A DNA stretch of 64,000 nucleotides from Moesziomyces globuligerus (GCA_030849465.1 JARVLF010000015.1:1860001-1924000), one strand, 5' to 3'; counted from the stretch's first letter, positions 1 through 11,900 are shown. The notes: generated by a model not told the origin, from the sequence alone. Numbers and translations are program-made.

Positions 1-1509
1 AAACTCGCCAAAGGTGGTGCGGAACTGCGGGTTGGGGTGGCTGAGTCGCTTCACGGGCAGCTCCTTGGCCTGCTTGGCCAGCGCCTCCAACCCGGAGCAC
101 GATCGCTGACGATGCTCGATGAGCTCGGCAAAGTTGGACAGCACGTTGGCCAAGCCGCCCGACGAGCCGCGGTGCGAAGACGAGAAGGAGCCGCTGGGAA
201 CGCTGTGCGCCGATCGAGTCGAAGCCTCAGCAGAGAAATCTCCCGATGGCGAGACGCCTCTCGACATGATGCGCGACTCGGGTGCGGAGTGCTGCTGCGG
301 CGAGGTCGGCGCGCGCATCTCGCTGGCCTCCCTCAATGCGTCGGTCGAGAGCGACGAGGCGCCCGGCGCGGGTTTCGACAACGGGTCAAGACGGATCGAG
401 CTCCGCCGACGCTCCAGGTCGAGCGCCTTCTGCGCCCATTCCTTCTCGAAGCGGTAGAAGCGGCTGTACGTGGTAGCGACTTCCTTGGCCTCGTCGAGGA
501 ACTTGTCGCTCGAGACGGTGGATTGCCATTCGCGCTGGTGCTCGGCAGGCAACTTGTTGAGCAAGGTCGGTTCGTCGGCTTCGCCCTGGTTGAGCGTGAT
601 CGTGGGAGTGTCACCCTTCGAGGCGGATGCGGCCCCTGGCGCTTCATCTTTGGTGGCAGATTGTTCCGCTTGCGCTTCATGCCCGGATTCAGCCGTGGCC
701 GATTGCTGTGCTTCTGGCGCATCACTGGCGAGAGGCTCGGCCGTGAGGGGCTCAGCCGACAATGGGCTCTTGGGTGCTGAGGGTGTAGGCAGTGCAGCTA
801 AAGACGCGAGCGCCTTTGTCGGAGACGAGGGAGCTGGCGTTGTGGCTGGCGGCGTCGAAGGGGCGGATGGTTGGGGCGTGAGGCCGAGGTGATCGGCGAG
901 GACAGTGGCGATGGCAATGTTGTTGGAGGAGCTTTCGGCGGAACGCTGGCCATCCATGCTGGTGTTGCGCTCGCTCACTTTGCGAGCGTGCTCGATGAGC
1001 ATCTCGAGCTGTTCGACGCGCTGACGTTTCTGGTCCTGCTCCGGGAGCATCGACATGCGGCGCTGTCCGACCTGGCATTGCAGAACAGCGGCAGCAGCCG
1101 CGGTCGCCAGGTTGATGATGCTCGCCCGGCGGAGAGGGTCACTGGGCAATTGGATCTCGGCAGCAGAGGAGGCTGTGAACGGGCTCGACGAGTCGGCGTC
1201 GGCATCAAACTTGCGCTTGCTCGTCTTGGCCTCGCTCATGACGGGCGAGCGCGAGCTTCCGGGCGACGACATGCGCGATCGAGCGTCCGTGCCGAGAAGC
1301 TGGTGAATGGCGAATTGGGAGTGGGTGGAGCCTGCAAAGGGTTCAGGCGAGGTGATGGAAGTCGTACCGGAGGTGTTGATAGAGAGGTCAACGCGAGAGC
1401 CACGACGAGAGGAAGGCGCACTGCCCGCGGGAACGTCGACCCAGGAACCTCGACGCGAAGCTGGCGAGGATGGTGTCAGGGAAGCGCGACGAGTGGCAAC
1501 AGCCGACAT
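1..1509 (-). CDS. Uncharacterised Ser/Pro-rich protein, N-terminal part (cut by window edge)
   Basis: An open frame on the minus strand starts at the ATG at 1509 and runs 503 codons to the left edge with no stop, so the C terminus lies outside the window. An in-frame stop lies just upstream, so this is the first ATG. The N terminus is Ser/Arg-rich with repeated RRGS-type sites. Around residues 120-170 there is an alanine- and leucine-rich stretch (LATAAAAVLQCQVGQRR, then QRVEQLEMLIEHARK) likely to be helical. The middle is a Pro/Ala/Ser linker, and residues 450-500 form a second leucine-rich helix (VLSNFAELIEHRQRS). A basic KRKF element near residue 95 could be a nuclear signal. I do not recognise the family. 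A regulatory protein is a guess from composition only. Confidence 0.75.
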   Translation of the reverse strand, partial: MSAVATRRASLTPSSPASRRGSWVDVPAGSAPSSRRGSRVDLSINTSGTTSITSPEPFAGSTHSQFAIHQLLGTDARSRMSSPGSSRSPVMSEAKTSKRKFDADADSSSPFTASSAAEIQLPSDPLRRASIINLATAAAAAVLQCQVGQRRMSMLPEQDQKRQRVEQLEMLIEHARKVSERNTSMDGQRSAESSSNNIAIATVLADHLGLTPQPSAPSTPPATTPAPSSPTKALASLAALPTPSAPKSPLSAEPLTAEPLASDAPEAQQSATAESGHEAQAEQSATKDEAPGAASASKGDTPTITLNQGEADEPTLLNKLPAEHQREWQSTVSSDKFLDEAKEVATTYSRFYRFEKEWAQKALDLERRRSSIRLDPLSKPAPGASSLSTDALREASEMRAPTSPQQHSAPESRIMSRGVSPSGDFSAEASTRSAHSVPSGSFSSSHRGSSGGLANVLSNFAELIEHRQRSCSGLEALAKQAKELPVKRLSHPNPQFRTTFGEF

Positions 1510-2894
1510 GGCGTTTCCGAAGCAGCAGGATGGTTCTGCTTTCTGCGCCTTGACTGACTAGGTTGTACGGCAGCGACCCACAACCGTTCTTCAGAAAGGC
1601 GGACGTTCTTTGCGAGTGGCGCAGGAGCAGGCTGAGGTCTTCACTGCGTCGACGAGTCTTCAATGGTTGCGGTGTGCAGAGTGGTCAGACTGGTTGTGTG
1701 CGCGGCCGCCTGCGCAAAAGATTCGGAAGTTCGCCGAAAAGTGCTGTGATATGCGTTCAGAGTCGGATGACGCCGTTCGGTCGGCACCTGAGCTTGAGAG
1801 ACGTGCGCACGGCGACTATGTCGATGAAGTCACAAGACTGGACAGAATGAGATGCAGAGATGCTGATCGGAACCGAAGCCGTTCCGTTTGTATGGTCCTC
1901 TCAGCCGACGGAGATATTGCGCTTGGCGGAGCGCTGATGCGGCCGATGCGGAGACTGCCTGGCAAGTTGGGTGGTGTGGTGTCGGTGCGAGTCGAGTAAG
2001 ACGGAGGAACGGTGGATGACGATGAAGACAGGAGGATGGAGGGTCGGAGTCGTGGATGGCGCCAAAGGAGGATCGAGGAGGACAAAGAGGGGTCCAGGAC
2101 GGCCTGGTGGTAAATCAGGGTAGAGCGGTACGGCGCGACGTAATGGAGACGCAAGGGATTTGGAGCGCCTGGATCCATCGGAAACAAAAGCAATGGGCAA
2201 TCGCTGGGGACGGCAATTGCGAAGAGCGCAGGCAGTCGGAGCTATGCAGTGGTGCGAAGGTCCAGCCTGCGAAGCTCGAGGCGGAGAATGGGCGCCGAGA
2301 TGGGGTGGCGGGCGAAGGAGCAGTGATGCAACGGCGGGTGCGCCGACTGGGCGGGAGGATGCGTGTGAGCAGACTCCAATACAGTAGCCGCCCGCTGCGC
2401 TGCAAAGTCAGCTCGGGAGCCGAGGCGAGTAGGAACAGACAAAAGCGCGGCGCAGGGCGAGAGTGCCTGGCGCGCTTTGGCGGGTGACAAAATGAGGGAG
2501 AGTGGGTGGAGCGGGGAGCGAAAGGCGAATTTCAGCCTGCGCTTCTAGGCTGCGTAGCGCTCAGACAAAGCACACGCCGAGACACGTCCAGACGTCCCAA
2601 AGCATCATCGTCGCGCCCAATGCAGGCCGGACAATGGCACGCGCCCCTCCCTGCCCCAGCGTCCGAACCCGATTCCGATATGGGCGCCTCGGTCTTCATT
2701 CGCGGTCCAGCCCTGTGCAAGCTCATGGCAACATCGCGACAGGCAGCGTCAGTATCAAGGCCTAGCCCGAGTCCCAACCCGCTTGTGCAGCCCGTGCTGA
2801 CGGCAAGCTCACGCATCCGCCGCAGCGGCTCTCAGCACCTAGAGATGGCTGATTCCTTGTGGGAGGCGCGGTTATAGCCGAGAGGGGTCAGAGA

Positions 2895-2930
2895 CAGCAG
2901 CTGGCAGCAGCTGGCAGCAGCTGGCAGCAG
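2895..2930. repeat. 10-bp tandem repeat, 3.6 copies
   Basis: The unit CAGCAGCTGG is repeated without change about 3.6 times. It is non-coding and lies in the gene-free stretch. Confidence 0.85.
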
Positions 2931-5900
2931 GTGGGCGGCGAGCCGAGGCGCATCTCCAGCTCGAGGGCCGCCCCCAACGCAGTCTGGATCGCGGAGAGGG
3001 GTCTCGAGCCGGCCCGCGTCCGTCGGATGCGACGCGACCGGGCAAAATTTTGGGGCCAAATTCCCAGCAGAGGGCACCAGCTTTGGTCTCGATCGTCGGT
3101 ACCGCGGGTCTCGCAAGCGCTGAGCCACGAGGCTCGACCTCGCTGTTTGGTTCAACCGTTCAGAGTGGGTAATTTATTCTTCTCTTGTCCTTTAGCGCCA
3201 ATCCAATTTGACGCTCGTGGCGAGTGCTTGCGGTCTTCGCCGTGCAAATGCCGAAGCAGGTCGAGGCGGCCGTTGCGAGGTGCCCGTCCAGGGTTCAATC
3301 AGCTTAGCATGAGCTGCGCTTGGCCTTGCAACTCCCCGCGATTTCCTCTACGTCAGCTTGATTCACCTTCCCGGAATGCAAGCCAGCGAGCGCACGACTC
3401 AGCAAAGTGCAAAGCTGATGGACGATGCGGATGAGGGCGCAGCTGAACGAGACAGACGCAAGGCAGTAGTCGCGTGAAGGCGCAGGTTCCAGCCAGCAGA
3501 TGAGACGTCTCTCAACCACAGAGCCGACCTGGCCCACCTCGGTAATGCTTGTTGCCATCGCGCCACCGCGGTAGACCGCATGAGCTCGTTCCATGGAAGG
3601 CACCAAAGAAGCCATCTAGAACACCCTCGATCCTGGACCATGCTTCTCTGTCAACTGCATTCGCATGCGTCGCGAGGACGATCCTCTTGCGCAGACGGCG
3701 TGGTGAGCAGCGAGCGGAGCAAGGCGGAGCCTACCGCCCTGTAGAACGCCTCGCAAACCCGTACGCGAGTGCTCGCTTGGAAGGCCCTACGCACCTTTTG
3801 TTCTGCCATTCCCCCGACGGTTTCTACGCTCGACATGGCACTAGTGCGGCAGATTGGCGACAGGCCAGGATCCGGCTCGTGGGCGTGCGGTCTGGCGTCG
3901 TTCGACGATCCTGCCGGTGCGTGCATATCTGAGTTCCAACGCGGCATATCCGCACGCCCGCTCGCCCTTCGTCGCCGCCACACGCGGAACCCAGCTCGAC
4001 GGCGGGCACAGCAACGCACCCATCTGGCAATGCACAGAGGCTGCATAGCCGTACCGCAAACAAGAGCGATCCGCCGCCCTTTGCTGGAGCGCACACCGGA
4101 TTTTGCTTGGCCCGAGTTCCAGGGCCAGAATGGTGGCGCCATCAGCACGACACGGGACCGTCGTTGGCGTTGGGCGAACCGCATTCGACGTGTGCGTAGA
4201 ACCTCCTTGCATCAGAAGTCATGCTACTCGAGCGCAGCCAGCTCGGTGTCGGCACCTCATCGGACCGAGCATACCGAAGCGTTTGACTCGGCAACAAGTG
4301 TCCGGGCTGAGCGGCTCCAATCACAAGGTCGCATCGTCAGCAAGCATGCAAGGGTTCCGAGACTCACCACCGAGGGGCAGCCCAAGAGTAGATGCTGGTG
4401 GCACGGCCTCAGCCTGGCGCTGCGGTGAGACACTGCGAATCAGAGCGGACCAGATACTGGGCACTTTGGCATGAAGTGCACATTTCTTGGCCCACAACGG
4501 GCGCGTTTGAGACTCCGCCTAGACTCGGTTTCTGGCACAGACGCGCGGTGCAAAATTGGGCAAGCAGATGCGACACTCTGGCTCCCCGCCTGCCTCGAGA
4601 GTCAAGCCCAGCCCGGCCGTCTCTGCCCGCGCCTGGATCAAGCTGACGCTCAAGTTTCAACTGCGACCCAGTGCGCTCACCATGTTGCAACTCCGCCCCA
4701 CCTCGGTTCCACTCGAAAGGGCTGCTGGTCGAAGCCAAGCAAGACCCTGCCTCGCCAGTGTTCATGCCTTCCCCTCGACTGCCGCGGAATCTGCTGGTTC
4801 CGTCCCCACCTCCTCTTCTTCGGATCCGGAGAGCTGGCGACCTGGTCGGATTCGTCCAAGGCGGGTCCCGTGCATGAATCTTGCTTCTGTAAGATCCTTA
4901 CCCCGATCGAATGCGCCCATTGTCTGAATCATAAGCGGATCGGCTTCCGCCTATCTCACACCTGTCCGGCAGAACCACTCGCATCCGTCAGGCCCCAAAT
5001 GACTTGCATGCGCCTTCTGAGCCACCGAGGTTCGCAGCAGAGTTCAGCATCGAATTGCAGAAGCTGTAACGGGAAGAACAGATGCGCAAGACGCCTAGAC
5101 TAGAGCAACGCCTGATAGTGTGGAAATTCATGCTATCGGTGCACGAAGCCACGAAGGCACGAAGAGACAGCGCAGCGAGATTCGAAGCTGGTTTGCATTG
5201 AGGTGCAGCGGAAGTGCAATGTTCAGGAACGATCCTAGGTCGGACTGCCAATCGCAGTCAGCTACTGCGTTCCTCGACGCTGCTGTCTTCGCAGACCCGC
5301 TCTGCTGCAGCACTCGAGTGCCATAGCTGGGCACAGACAAGCTCTTGTGCTTGTGCTAGACAACCACATGGTTCGAGCGACATGCTTTGGTGCGGTGGAA
5401 AGCGTCTCTACACGGCGAACCGGAGTTTGTAATGGATCACCGTCTCGCACGCTGCTTGCACGACCGTCAGCCCCTCGCTCTCGGCCCGGTCAACCTACAG
5501 TTCTTACCGCCCGTTTCATCCCTTTCACCCTATCGGCAGCCTGTCCTTTCGATGCGTCATTGCCTTCCAGCCCAAGTTCCGAACACCCTACCAGTCATTC
5601 ACGATGGACTGTCCACCCTTAGACGTAGCGGGCGAGCCTTATCTTTTCTGTTGTTGCGATCGGCCTAACACATTCTGACATTCGGCACGGCCTAACATAA
5701 AGAAACAATTCACATCATTTGCATCCATAGGATTGCATCCTCGTTCAGAAGTGTCTGTAAGTCTGGCCCCACTGCTCTCATGCGAGCCCGTAGTTGACCC
5801 GCTCGGAGGCAGCCTATCTCCTGAGGGCCATGGTCCGAAGACAAGTCCCAGGGCCCGGGCTTATAGGCTGGCAGAACGGACCCTGTGCTTGTGGAAGCTG

Positions 5901-6105
5901 GTTCGAGACCGCGGCGCGGAATCAAGATTTGGTTGCTGAAGTTTCGGATCCAAGCCGGCGAACCCGACGGCAGCCTGACAGCGGCTTCTCCCACGGCTTC
6001 GAATCCGCTCCTGTAGCCGGCGTCAACTGCTCATTCGGGACGCCCGCCCACTCACATGGGTTCTAGAACTCCCTTGCTCAGCACACCAGCACAAGCAATC
6101 GCCCC

Positions 6106-6159
6106 CTGCTGCCACTGCTGCCACTGCTGCCACTGCTGCCACTGCTGCCACTGCTGCCA
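6106..6159. repeat. 9-bp tandem repeat, six perfect copies
   Basis: The unit CTGCTGCCA is present in six identical copies, 54 bp in all. It lies about 250 bp beyond the stop codon of CSN6. No coding frame is supported here, although the unit length is a multiple of three. Confidence 0.9.
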
Positions 6160-6415
6160 CTGGTGCAATTGATCTTGCTTCCACGGGGCAACGGAGGCAT
6201 GAAGACGTGATCGTCGACACGAGTCTCGACCCTTTTGCGCCGTCGGTGCTCCCGTCCACATGCGATTCGTGCTTCTCGTCATCGGCAAGGAGTCCTCCGA
6301 ACCATAACCGCGCTGAAGGTCTCGACCCTGGAATCCTGGCGATATATGATGCAAAGCAAGGCGGACAAACGCACGTGGCGATAGGCTGGAACATGTACTG
6401 GATGCCAATCGGGGA

Positions 6416-8073
6416 CTAGTACACAGCTCGCAGGGCGGAGCTGCGTCCACCTCCTGGCCTGCGGCTCTGTGCGGCAGCCACCGAGGCACCGGCTAGGCCA
6501 GCATCGCTGTCTTGCTTGCCACCGGCCTGGACCAGCTCGAACTTGTCCGTCAGCTGCAGACGGTCGACCGAGCATGCCCGACAGCGCATACATCCAGTGG
6601 CCAGAGGTCGGAGTGCATGCCACGCGAGCGCCGAGGGAGGAAACAAAAGTTGGTCAAAGGTCAGCAAGTGTCACCTGGCATGCAAGCCTACGAGCTCGAG
6701 TGGGTGAGCCCGCATGCATCCGCCAGTGCGAAAAGGAAGCTCCAGAGTCCCCTCTTGTCTCACGATGCATGGTGCTTACCTCGTTCATGGTGTGCAGCGT
6801 CTCGGTGAGCACCGAAAGGTAGTTGGTCAGCAGTACGTCGTTGTGGTCCTACCGTAGCGCAAATCAAGCACAGAGGGGAAGATTCAGGTCACGATCAGGC
6901 CCAATCAAGATCGCATGCAAGCCCCCGCTCCCCGATCGGAGGAGGACGCTGGGGCACGAGATGCTTGTACTCACTCGCAAAAGCTCGTCTTGCAGCTCTG
7001 GCAGCACCGCATGAGGAAGATTCGCGACGACGGTCTGAATCTGGCGCAGCGCCTCGTGATCCCAGGGAGCCTGGCCGTCCTGAATCGCGCGCAGGTAGCC
7101 GAGCACCTGTACGATGCGATCGTTGAGCTTGCCGATCGCACTATGCTGCGCCTGCATACTCGCCAGCACTAGTCAAGCCGTCGAGACGAATGTCAGTCGC
7201 ATCCTCTTTCCCCTCCTGCACCGACGCTGGTGGGTACTTACTCGAGCTCTCCTGATCTTGCCCGGACTCGGCACCGGCTTTGCTCGCATGGTCGACCGCG
7301 ATTCGTTCCGCCTCGCCCGTCTCGATCCGGAAGCCGGCCTGGACGAAGAAACTCGCCGCTTCGCCCTGGACGACCTCTACGACGGACTCGTAGACGCGGA
7401 TCGGCAGCTCGCCCGTCGTCTCCGCCTGGTCGAACGAGGCGACGGTCTGGTGGAGCTGTACGAGCAGCGGTGTGTCTGTGTAGGCGAGGAGCTGCTTGTG
7501 GATCTCCAGGTCGCGCGGCGTGGGCACCTCGCCGACGGTGTACCAGCCGAGCACGTCGAGCGTCGGGAAGACCTGCTTGTACTGCGCCTGGCGAGCCTTC
7601 AGGAACGCGTGGTTGACCATGGGCGCCGAGTCGGCGGATGCAGTTGCATCCAGAGTGATCTCGAACGAGTTCTGGACGTCGATATCTCGGCCTTGCTGCG
7701 TGCCCAGCAACACGCCGTAGACTACACACAGACAAAGCATGCAAGCGTCAGATCTAGGGTCCTGGTGCCATATGCTGGGGGAGGGGGGAAGGCGTACCTG
7801 TGGTTTCGGCATCGTTGCTCTGTAGTCTTGTGCGGACAAGGTGCTCTGAGATATTCAGGATCGGAAGCGGATGGCTACAGGGACGGCAGCGTGCGAATCA
7901 GGGGGAGAATGGCTCGTCAGCGATGGATCGGGGAGAAGGCTGGTGGGATAAGGAGGGGCTTACAGGCTGATGCTGCTGCCGACGCTGCTGGAGGAATGGC
8001 TATCGAGCACGACCGACGAAAGCTTGGAGCGCTTCAGCGCCGTTGACGTCGAAGGACCTGCTTGTGCTGACAT
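6416..8073 (-). CDS. CSN6: COP9 signalosome subunit 6 (CSN6), six exons
   Basis: Exons (minus): 8073-7964, 7874-7798, 7721-7242, 7168-6975, 6848-6780, 6553-6416, giving 355 residues. All five introns have GT/AG ends and restore one frame. The MPN domain spans about residues 36-210 and starts with SLHPLPILNISEH, followed by YGVLLGTQQGRDIDVQNSFE and GWYTVGEVPTP, the usual CSN6 blocks. The zinc-binding HxHP motif of CSN5 is absent at GWYTV, as expected of CSN6, so the subunit is structural. The C-terminal helical part (MQAQHSAIGKLNDRIVQVL, then LHTMNELTDKFELV) is the family's complex-assembly region. The COP9 complex removes Nedd8 from cullins. Introns are 89, 76, 73, 126 and 226 nt. The last is long, and its AG was chosen because it continues the frame into the family's final helix. 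Confidence 0.93.
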
Positions 8074-8342
8074 CTTGACGTCGTATGCGCTGCCCAACTG
8101 GGAAGATCTTGGATGTGGGTGGTGAAGGCATGGCTCGAGCACCTCGAATCTGACGTGTTGGAAATGTGGCAGGCTGCGCAGCCTCCACTTTTCCCCCCAC
8201 CAGGCCTGCAGGGTGCTGCTGCACGTGACGCCTTCTCCAACTCGACCGCGGCGCGTCGGTTTTTGATTCTCCCCATCCCCACCATCTTTTCCCATCCACC
8301 ATCCCCCATCTTTGCGCCGAACCGGTGTTGTAGGCTGCTAGG
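8074..8342. promoter_or_regulatory. Shared divergent promoter of CSN6 and CENP-W-like gene
   Basis: Only 269 bp separate the two start codons, so both 5' leaders and both promoters must lie here. The plus strand near 8180-8330 is very pyrimidine-rich (CCCCATCCCCACC and similar), which fits the transcription start zone of the plus-strand gene. I see no defined factor site. Confidence 0.55.
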
Positions 8343-8579
8343 ATGAAGCTCCCTGCGCGCTCGTTGATCAAGAAGCTGGTGCGCGCGCATCTGCCGCCCA
8401 ATGCCCGCCTGTCCAAGTCCGCCGATCTCTACGTGATGCTCGCCTTCCTCATCTACATGCAGCGCCTCGCCAACGAGTCCCGCCTCGCCCAGCAGCTCGA
8501 CGCGTCCAACGGCCTCAAGGGCTCGGCCACCATTGCGAGACGTCATATCAGTGGGGCTAGGAAACGCGTCCGCGGTTAG
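8343..8579 (+). CDS. CENP-W: CENP-W-like histone-fold kinetochore protein, 78 aa
   Basis: Small single-exon gene. The protein begins with a basic helix (LPARSLIKKLVRAHLPP), then a short loop with LSKSADLYVMLAFLIYMQRL and ANESR. That matches the helix 1 - loop - long helix 2 order of CENP-W, where KSGDLLVHLNCLLF...HRLAEESR is typical. A short third helix (IARRHISGARKRVRG) closes the fold. Vertebrate CENP-W is 88 residues, so the length fits. CENP-W pairs with CENP-T as a histone-like dimer at the centromere and links DNA to the outer kinetochore. The call rests on the helix 2 pattern and size in a fast-evolving family. Another small histone-fold protein cannot be fully excluded. It is divergent from CSN6. 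Confidence 0.72.
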   Translation: MKLPARSLIKKLVRAHLPPNARLSKSADLYVMLAFLIYMQRLANESRLAQQLDASNGLKGSATIARRHISGARKRVRG

Positions 8580-8986
8580 GCTCAGCCTGCCAAACCGAGG
8601 TCGAACAAAAACACCAACCCGCACATAGCGCCAGGGGCAGTATCGCAATCCACGCGCACATCGGAGCGCACGCTAAAGCGTCCAGCCACAGCACAGAGCG
8701 TGGGGCGAAGCGATTTGAGATCAAGGCACGGACAGCTTGCGATCGCAGGCCGGCTCAGCGAATTCGCGACGCTCCGCTTTCGTCACCCTACCAGCACATG
8801 TGTTTACGAGGCACAAGCGAGCACCTGACTCGAGTCGCTCAAACACACTGACGCCACAGACCACGTCCAGATCGGAGCATCTATGAATTGTCATTAAAGC
8901 GCGCTTCTGCGCGGCTGTATCATCACTGCATCGCAATCCACATGCCTGGGGTCCGCCAGGCTCTTTCGAGCCGGGACCGGAGGCGC
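8580..8986. other. Convergent intergenic gap, no gene seen
   Basis: It holds the 3' ends of the CENP-W-like gene and of the large coiled-coil gene. No coding or RNA signal was found. Confidence 0.6.
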
Positions 8987-11900
8987 TCAGATCATCTTGC
9001 TGCGTGGGGGGGAGTAGTACCTCATGTAAGGCTGAGGGTTTCCGAGGCGGGCGAGTTCGGCCTGGATCTCGTCTTCCATCGTGTTGTTGCCGCTCTGGAG
9101 CGATCCGAGCGAGGGAGGGTTGCCGGAAGACATGGTGCTGTACACGGACGAGAGCGTCGAGGCGGTCGACTTGTCCGTAGCAGCCGACACACTGCGCACG
9201 CCCGTGTAGTTGGCGCTCGGCTTGAGCCCCAGTCGCGGCAGTCGCGAAGAGACGCTACGGTGGCTGGGCGAGTCCGAGATGCCACTGGCCGAGCGGCTGG
9301 TGGGGATCTTGCTGCGCACCGCAGCGCGCGGCAGCTGCGTGATGCCGCTCTTGGTCACCGTCACCTGCGACGACGAGCGTGGCATCGACGAACTCGAACT
9401 GTCCCGCTGCGACACCTCACCGTTGGCCACAGCAGCGCTTCGCTTCGCGTGGATCGTGGAAGGGCGCGAGCTGTTGCGGTCCTCGTCTTCGTCGTGGCGC
9501 TCTCGACTCTGGCTCGAATGGGGAGCATCGAATGAAGAGTCAATGTCGTCTCCAGACGCCGCTCGAGGTGTCGCGGCGGTAGGATCCGCGGGCTCGTCTT
9601 CGATCTCTGGCATCTGCTCGTCTGCGATGTTCCACGCCTCGTCCTCGTCCTTGGGCAGGCTGAGGCTGAGTAGTGTGGGCGAAGCGTCCTTGCTCCGAGA
9701 CTTGTTGTGGGCCCGAGGGGCGCGCAGCAAGCTGCTGCTGCGAGGCGTCGGTAGCGGCGACGCCTGGCTGCCCCTGTCGGATCCCCTGTCCTCTCTGAAC
9801 AGGCCTCCAGGCCCGTTGAGCAGCGAAACGGGGCGGGCACGCGGAAGCTCGCTCCTGCTCGACGGCAAAGTGGCACGCTCCGATCCTGGAAGGCCCGACA
9901 TGAAGGCCTCGGACCTCGTGCTCCTGTGCGTCGGCTTCGTCGCCGAAGACGGCGGCGACACCACACCGGCTCCGCTCCATCGCGGCGAGAGGGCACCGAT
10001 GCCCATTCTCGAATGCAGCGTCGGCGGAATCTCCACGTCCATGATCGAGCCTTCGCCGTCCTCGGACTCAAGTGTCTGGTCCGCAGAGGCGTTGAGCTGG
10101 AAGTCCAAGTACCTCAGCTCCATCAGCTCGTTCTCCAGATCCTGGATCTGGCCGATCAGCGTCACCTCGCGCGAGTCCCTGCGCTCCAGCTCTCTCTCGA
10201 GCTCCAGCACCCTCGTCACCTCGGCGTGCAGGTCCGAGGTGAGGCTGTCGTGGCGCGCGTGTATGTCGGCGTTCTCGGCGCGCAGGCGCTCGAGCGTATC
10301 GAGCAAGCTCTCCTTCTCCAACTCGTGGCGTCGCATCATGTTGGCCAGCGAGTGCTGCGAGATCGACGTGGCAAACGAGCGCGGCGTGCCAAGCGTCTTG
10401 GCGGTCGCCGACGGCGAAGTGTGGCCACCGCCCGAGCTGGCCCGACCGACCGTCGTGTTGTCGGTGCTGAAGCGCTTGCGGAAGCCATCGGATTCGATCA
10501 ACGACGAGGCGACGTGGTCGCGGCTCAGCGCCTGCGAGTATCGGCTGGAGCTCGACTTGGCATCCGAAGGCGGCCGCTTGCGCACTGCCATGCCGTCGAT
10601 CGAGTCGCCCCGAGAGATGTCGCCGACCGAAGCGACCGACGACACACTGGCATGGCGCAACATCTGCGGATTGATGTCGAGAGGAATTCCCATGAGGCCG
10701 GACAATGAAGTCGAGGTTCGATGCTCCCCGACGGACTGTGTGCGAGCCTGGGGTCGACCAGTCTGTTGCGCAGCCGCCGCGCCATCGAACGTCGACCGTT
10801 TGGGTTGATTCGCCTGGCTGAGAGGCTCGTCGGTCTTGGTCGAAGCCTTTGCTAGCGGAGAGTTGAAGTAAGGTTCGGTCGCGCTGCTGCCAACCAGACT
10901 GTTCTTGATCGGGCGACGGGGAGGCTCCATTCCGAGGCGAGCCTCCTCGGAGCGCATCTGCGGTGACGGCGTGACGCCGATGGCTGTCGACTGGACGAGG
11001 GCGAGCATACGGTTGTAAGCTTCTTCGATGTCCCGGATGCCCTCCTGTCGCCTACGCGCGGCGCGAGCCGGAGTTGCTTCTGACAGCATCGACACTTCAC
11101 CAGCCAGCGTTCGATCTCCGGCAGGCTCGGCTGCGTCCGAGACGAAGCTCTCCATGCCGAGCGTGTCTACCGATCGGCTGGCCATCGCGGTTCGCGACTC
11201 GTCGGCATCAGTCAGCTGCGAGGAGCTGATGGCCTTTCGGACGCTTCGCACCGCATCTGCCAGCGCCTCGTGGGACTCTGGCGCGAGCGTGATGCGCCGA
11301 CCGTCGTCGCTCATGATGAACGACGAGCTGTCCTGCGTCCAAGCACCTGGCAGCGACAGATCGTCGGTGCTCCTCTCGGCGGTGCGCGCGGCTGGCTGCA
11401 GACTCGGCTCACGCGAGAGTATGTTCGTAGCCGACAGGTTCGGATGGGCGCCATGCGATGCGTCGGACATCCTCTGGCGCAGAGAAGTGGGGTCGAAGCT
11501 GCCCTCCTCCCGGTTGTGTTGCAGGGCCGCCTCGACAGCTGCGAGGTGGCTCTCGATCTCGGACACCTTGACCTCGGGCAGTATCACCTCTTGCTGCTCC
11601 TGGTCGTCTTCGCGCAAGTCGGTGGCCAGACGATAGTCGTCTTCGGCACCGACGGTCGCCGTTGAGAACCGAGAGAGTTGCGGCCGAGTCGTGTTCGTGA
11701 CAGGCTCGACCGTTCGCGGCGTTTCTTCCGCCAGTGGGATCGAATCCAGACCGCCAAAGGTGTCGCGCTTGTACCAGTGCTGCTCGCCGTCCTTTGTGCC
11801 GAAAGTACCGGGGGTCGTGGGGGAGGTGGGGTCGGCATACGAGTTGCGGTTCGAGTGGATCATTGTCTCGACGAGGGCGGTGTGAGAAGCAGCCGACGGA

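Larger units (their letters stand above)
1510..6415. other. 4.9 kb stretch without a recognisable gene
   Basis: It lies between the start of the left-edge gene and the 3' end of CSN6. Many short open frames exist in all six frames, as expected in GC-rich DNA, but none gives a protein-like composition, a domain or a splice-consistent continuation. The part just upstream of 1509 (about 1700-2500) is pyrimidine-rich on the minus strand, which fits a promoter and 5' leader. Two small tandem repeats are inside (2895-2930 and 6106-6159). I see no tRNA, rRNA or transposon remnant. Confidence 0.6.

Noticed and set aside
3285..3310. A T-arm-like GGGTTCAATC element
   Set aside because: The flanking bases do not form a stem and no A box or acceptor arm is placed correctly.
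4471..5103. A 210-codon plus-strand frame as a real gene
   Set aside because: Cys/Trp/His-scattered composition, no domain or signal peptide, and overlapping open frames in other phases of equal length.
5890..5930. GGTTCGAGACC resembling a tRNA B box
   Set aside because: No matching D-arm, anticodon arm or acceptor pairing upstream.
9210..10808. Open frame of 532 codons on the plus strand
   Set aside because: It is antisense to the large coiled-coil gene, rich in Ser/Arg with no domain, and follows the codon pattern of the gene on the other strand.
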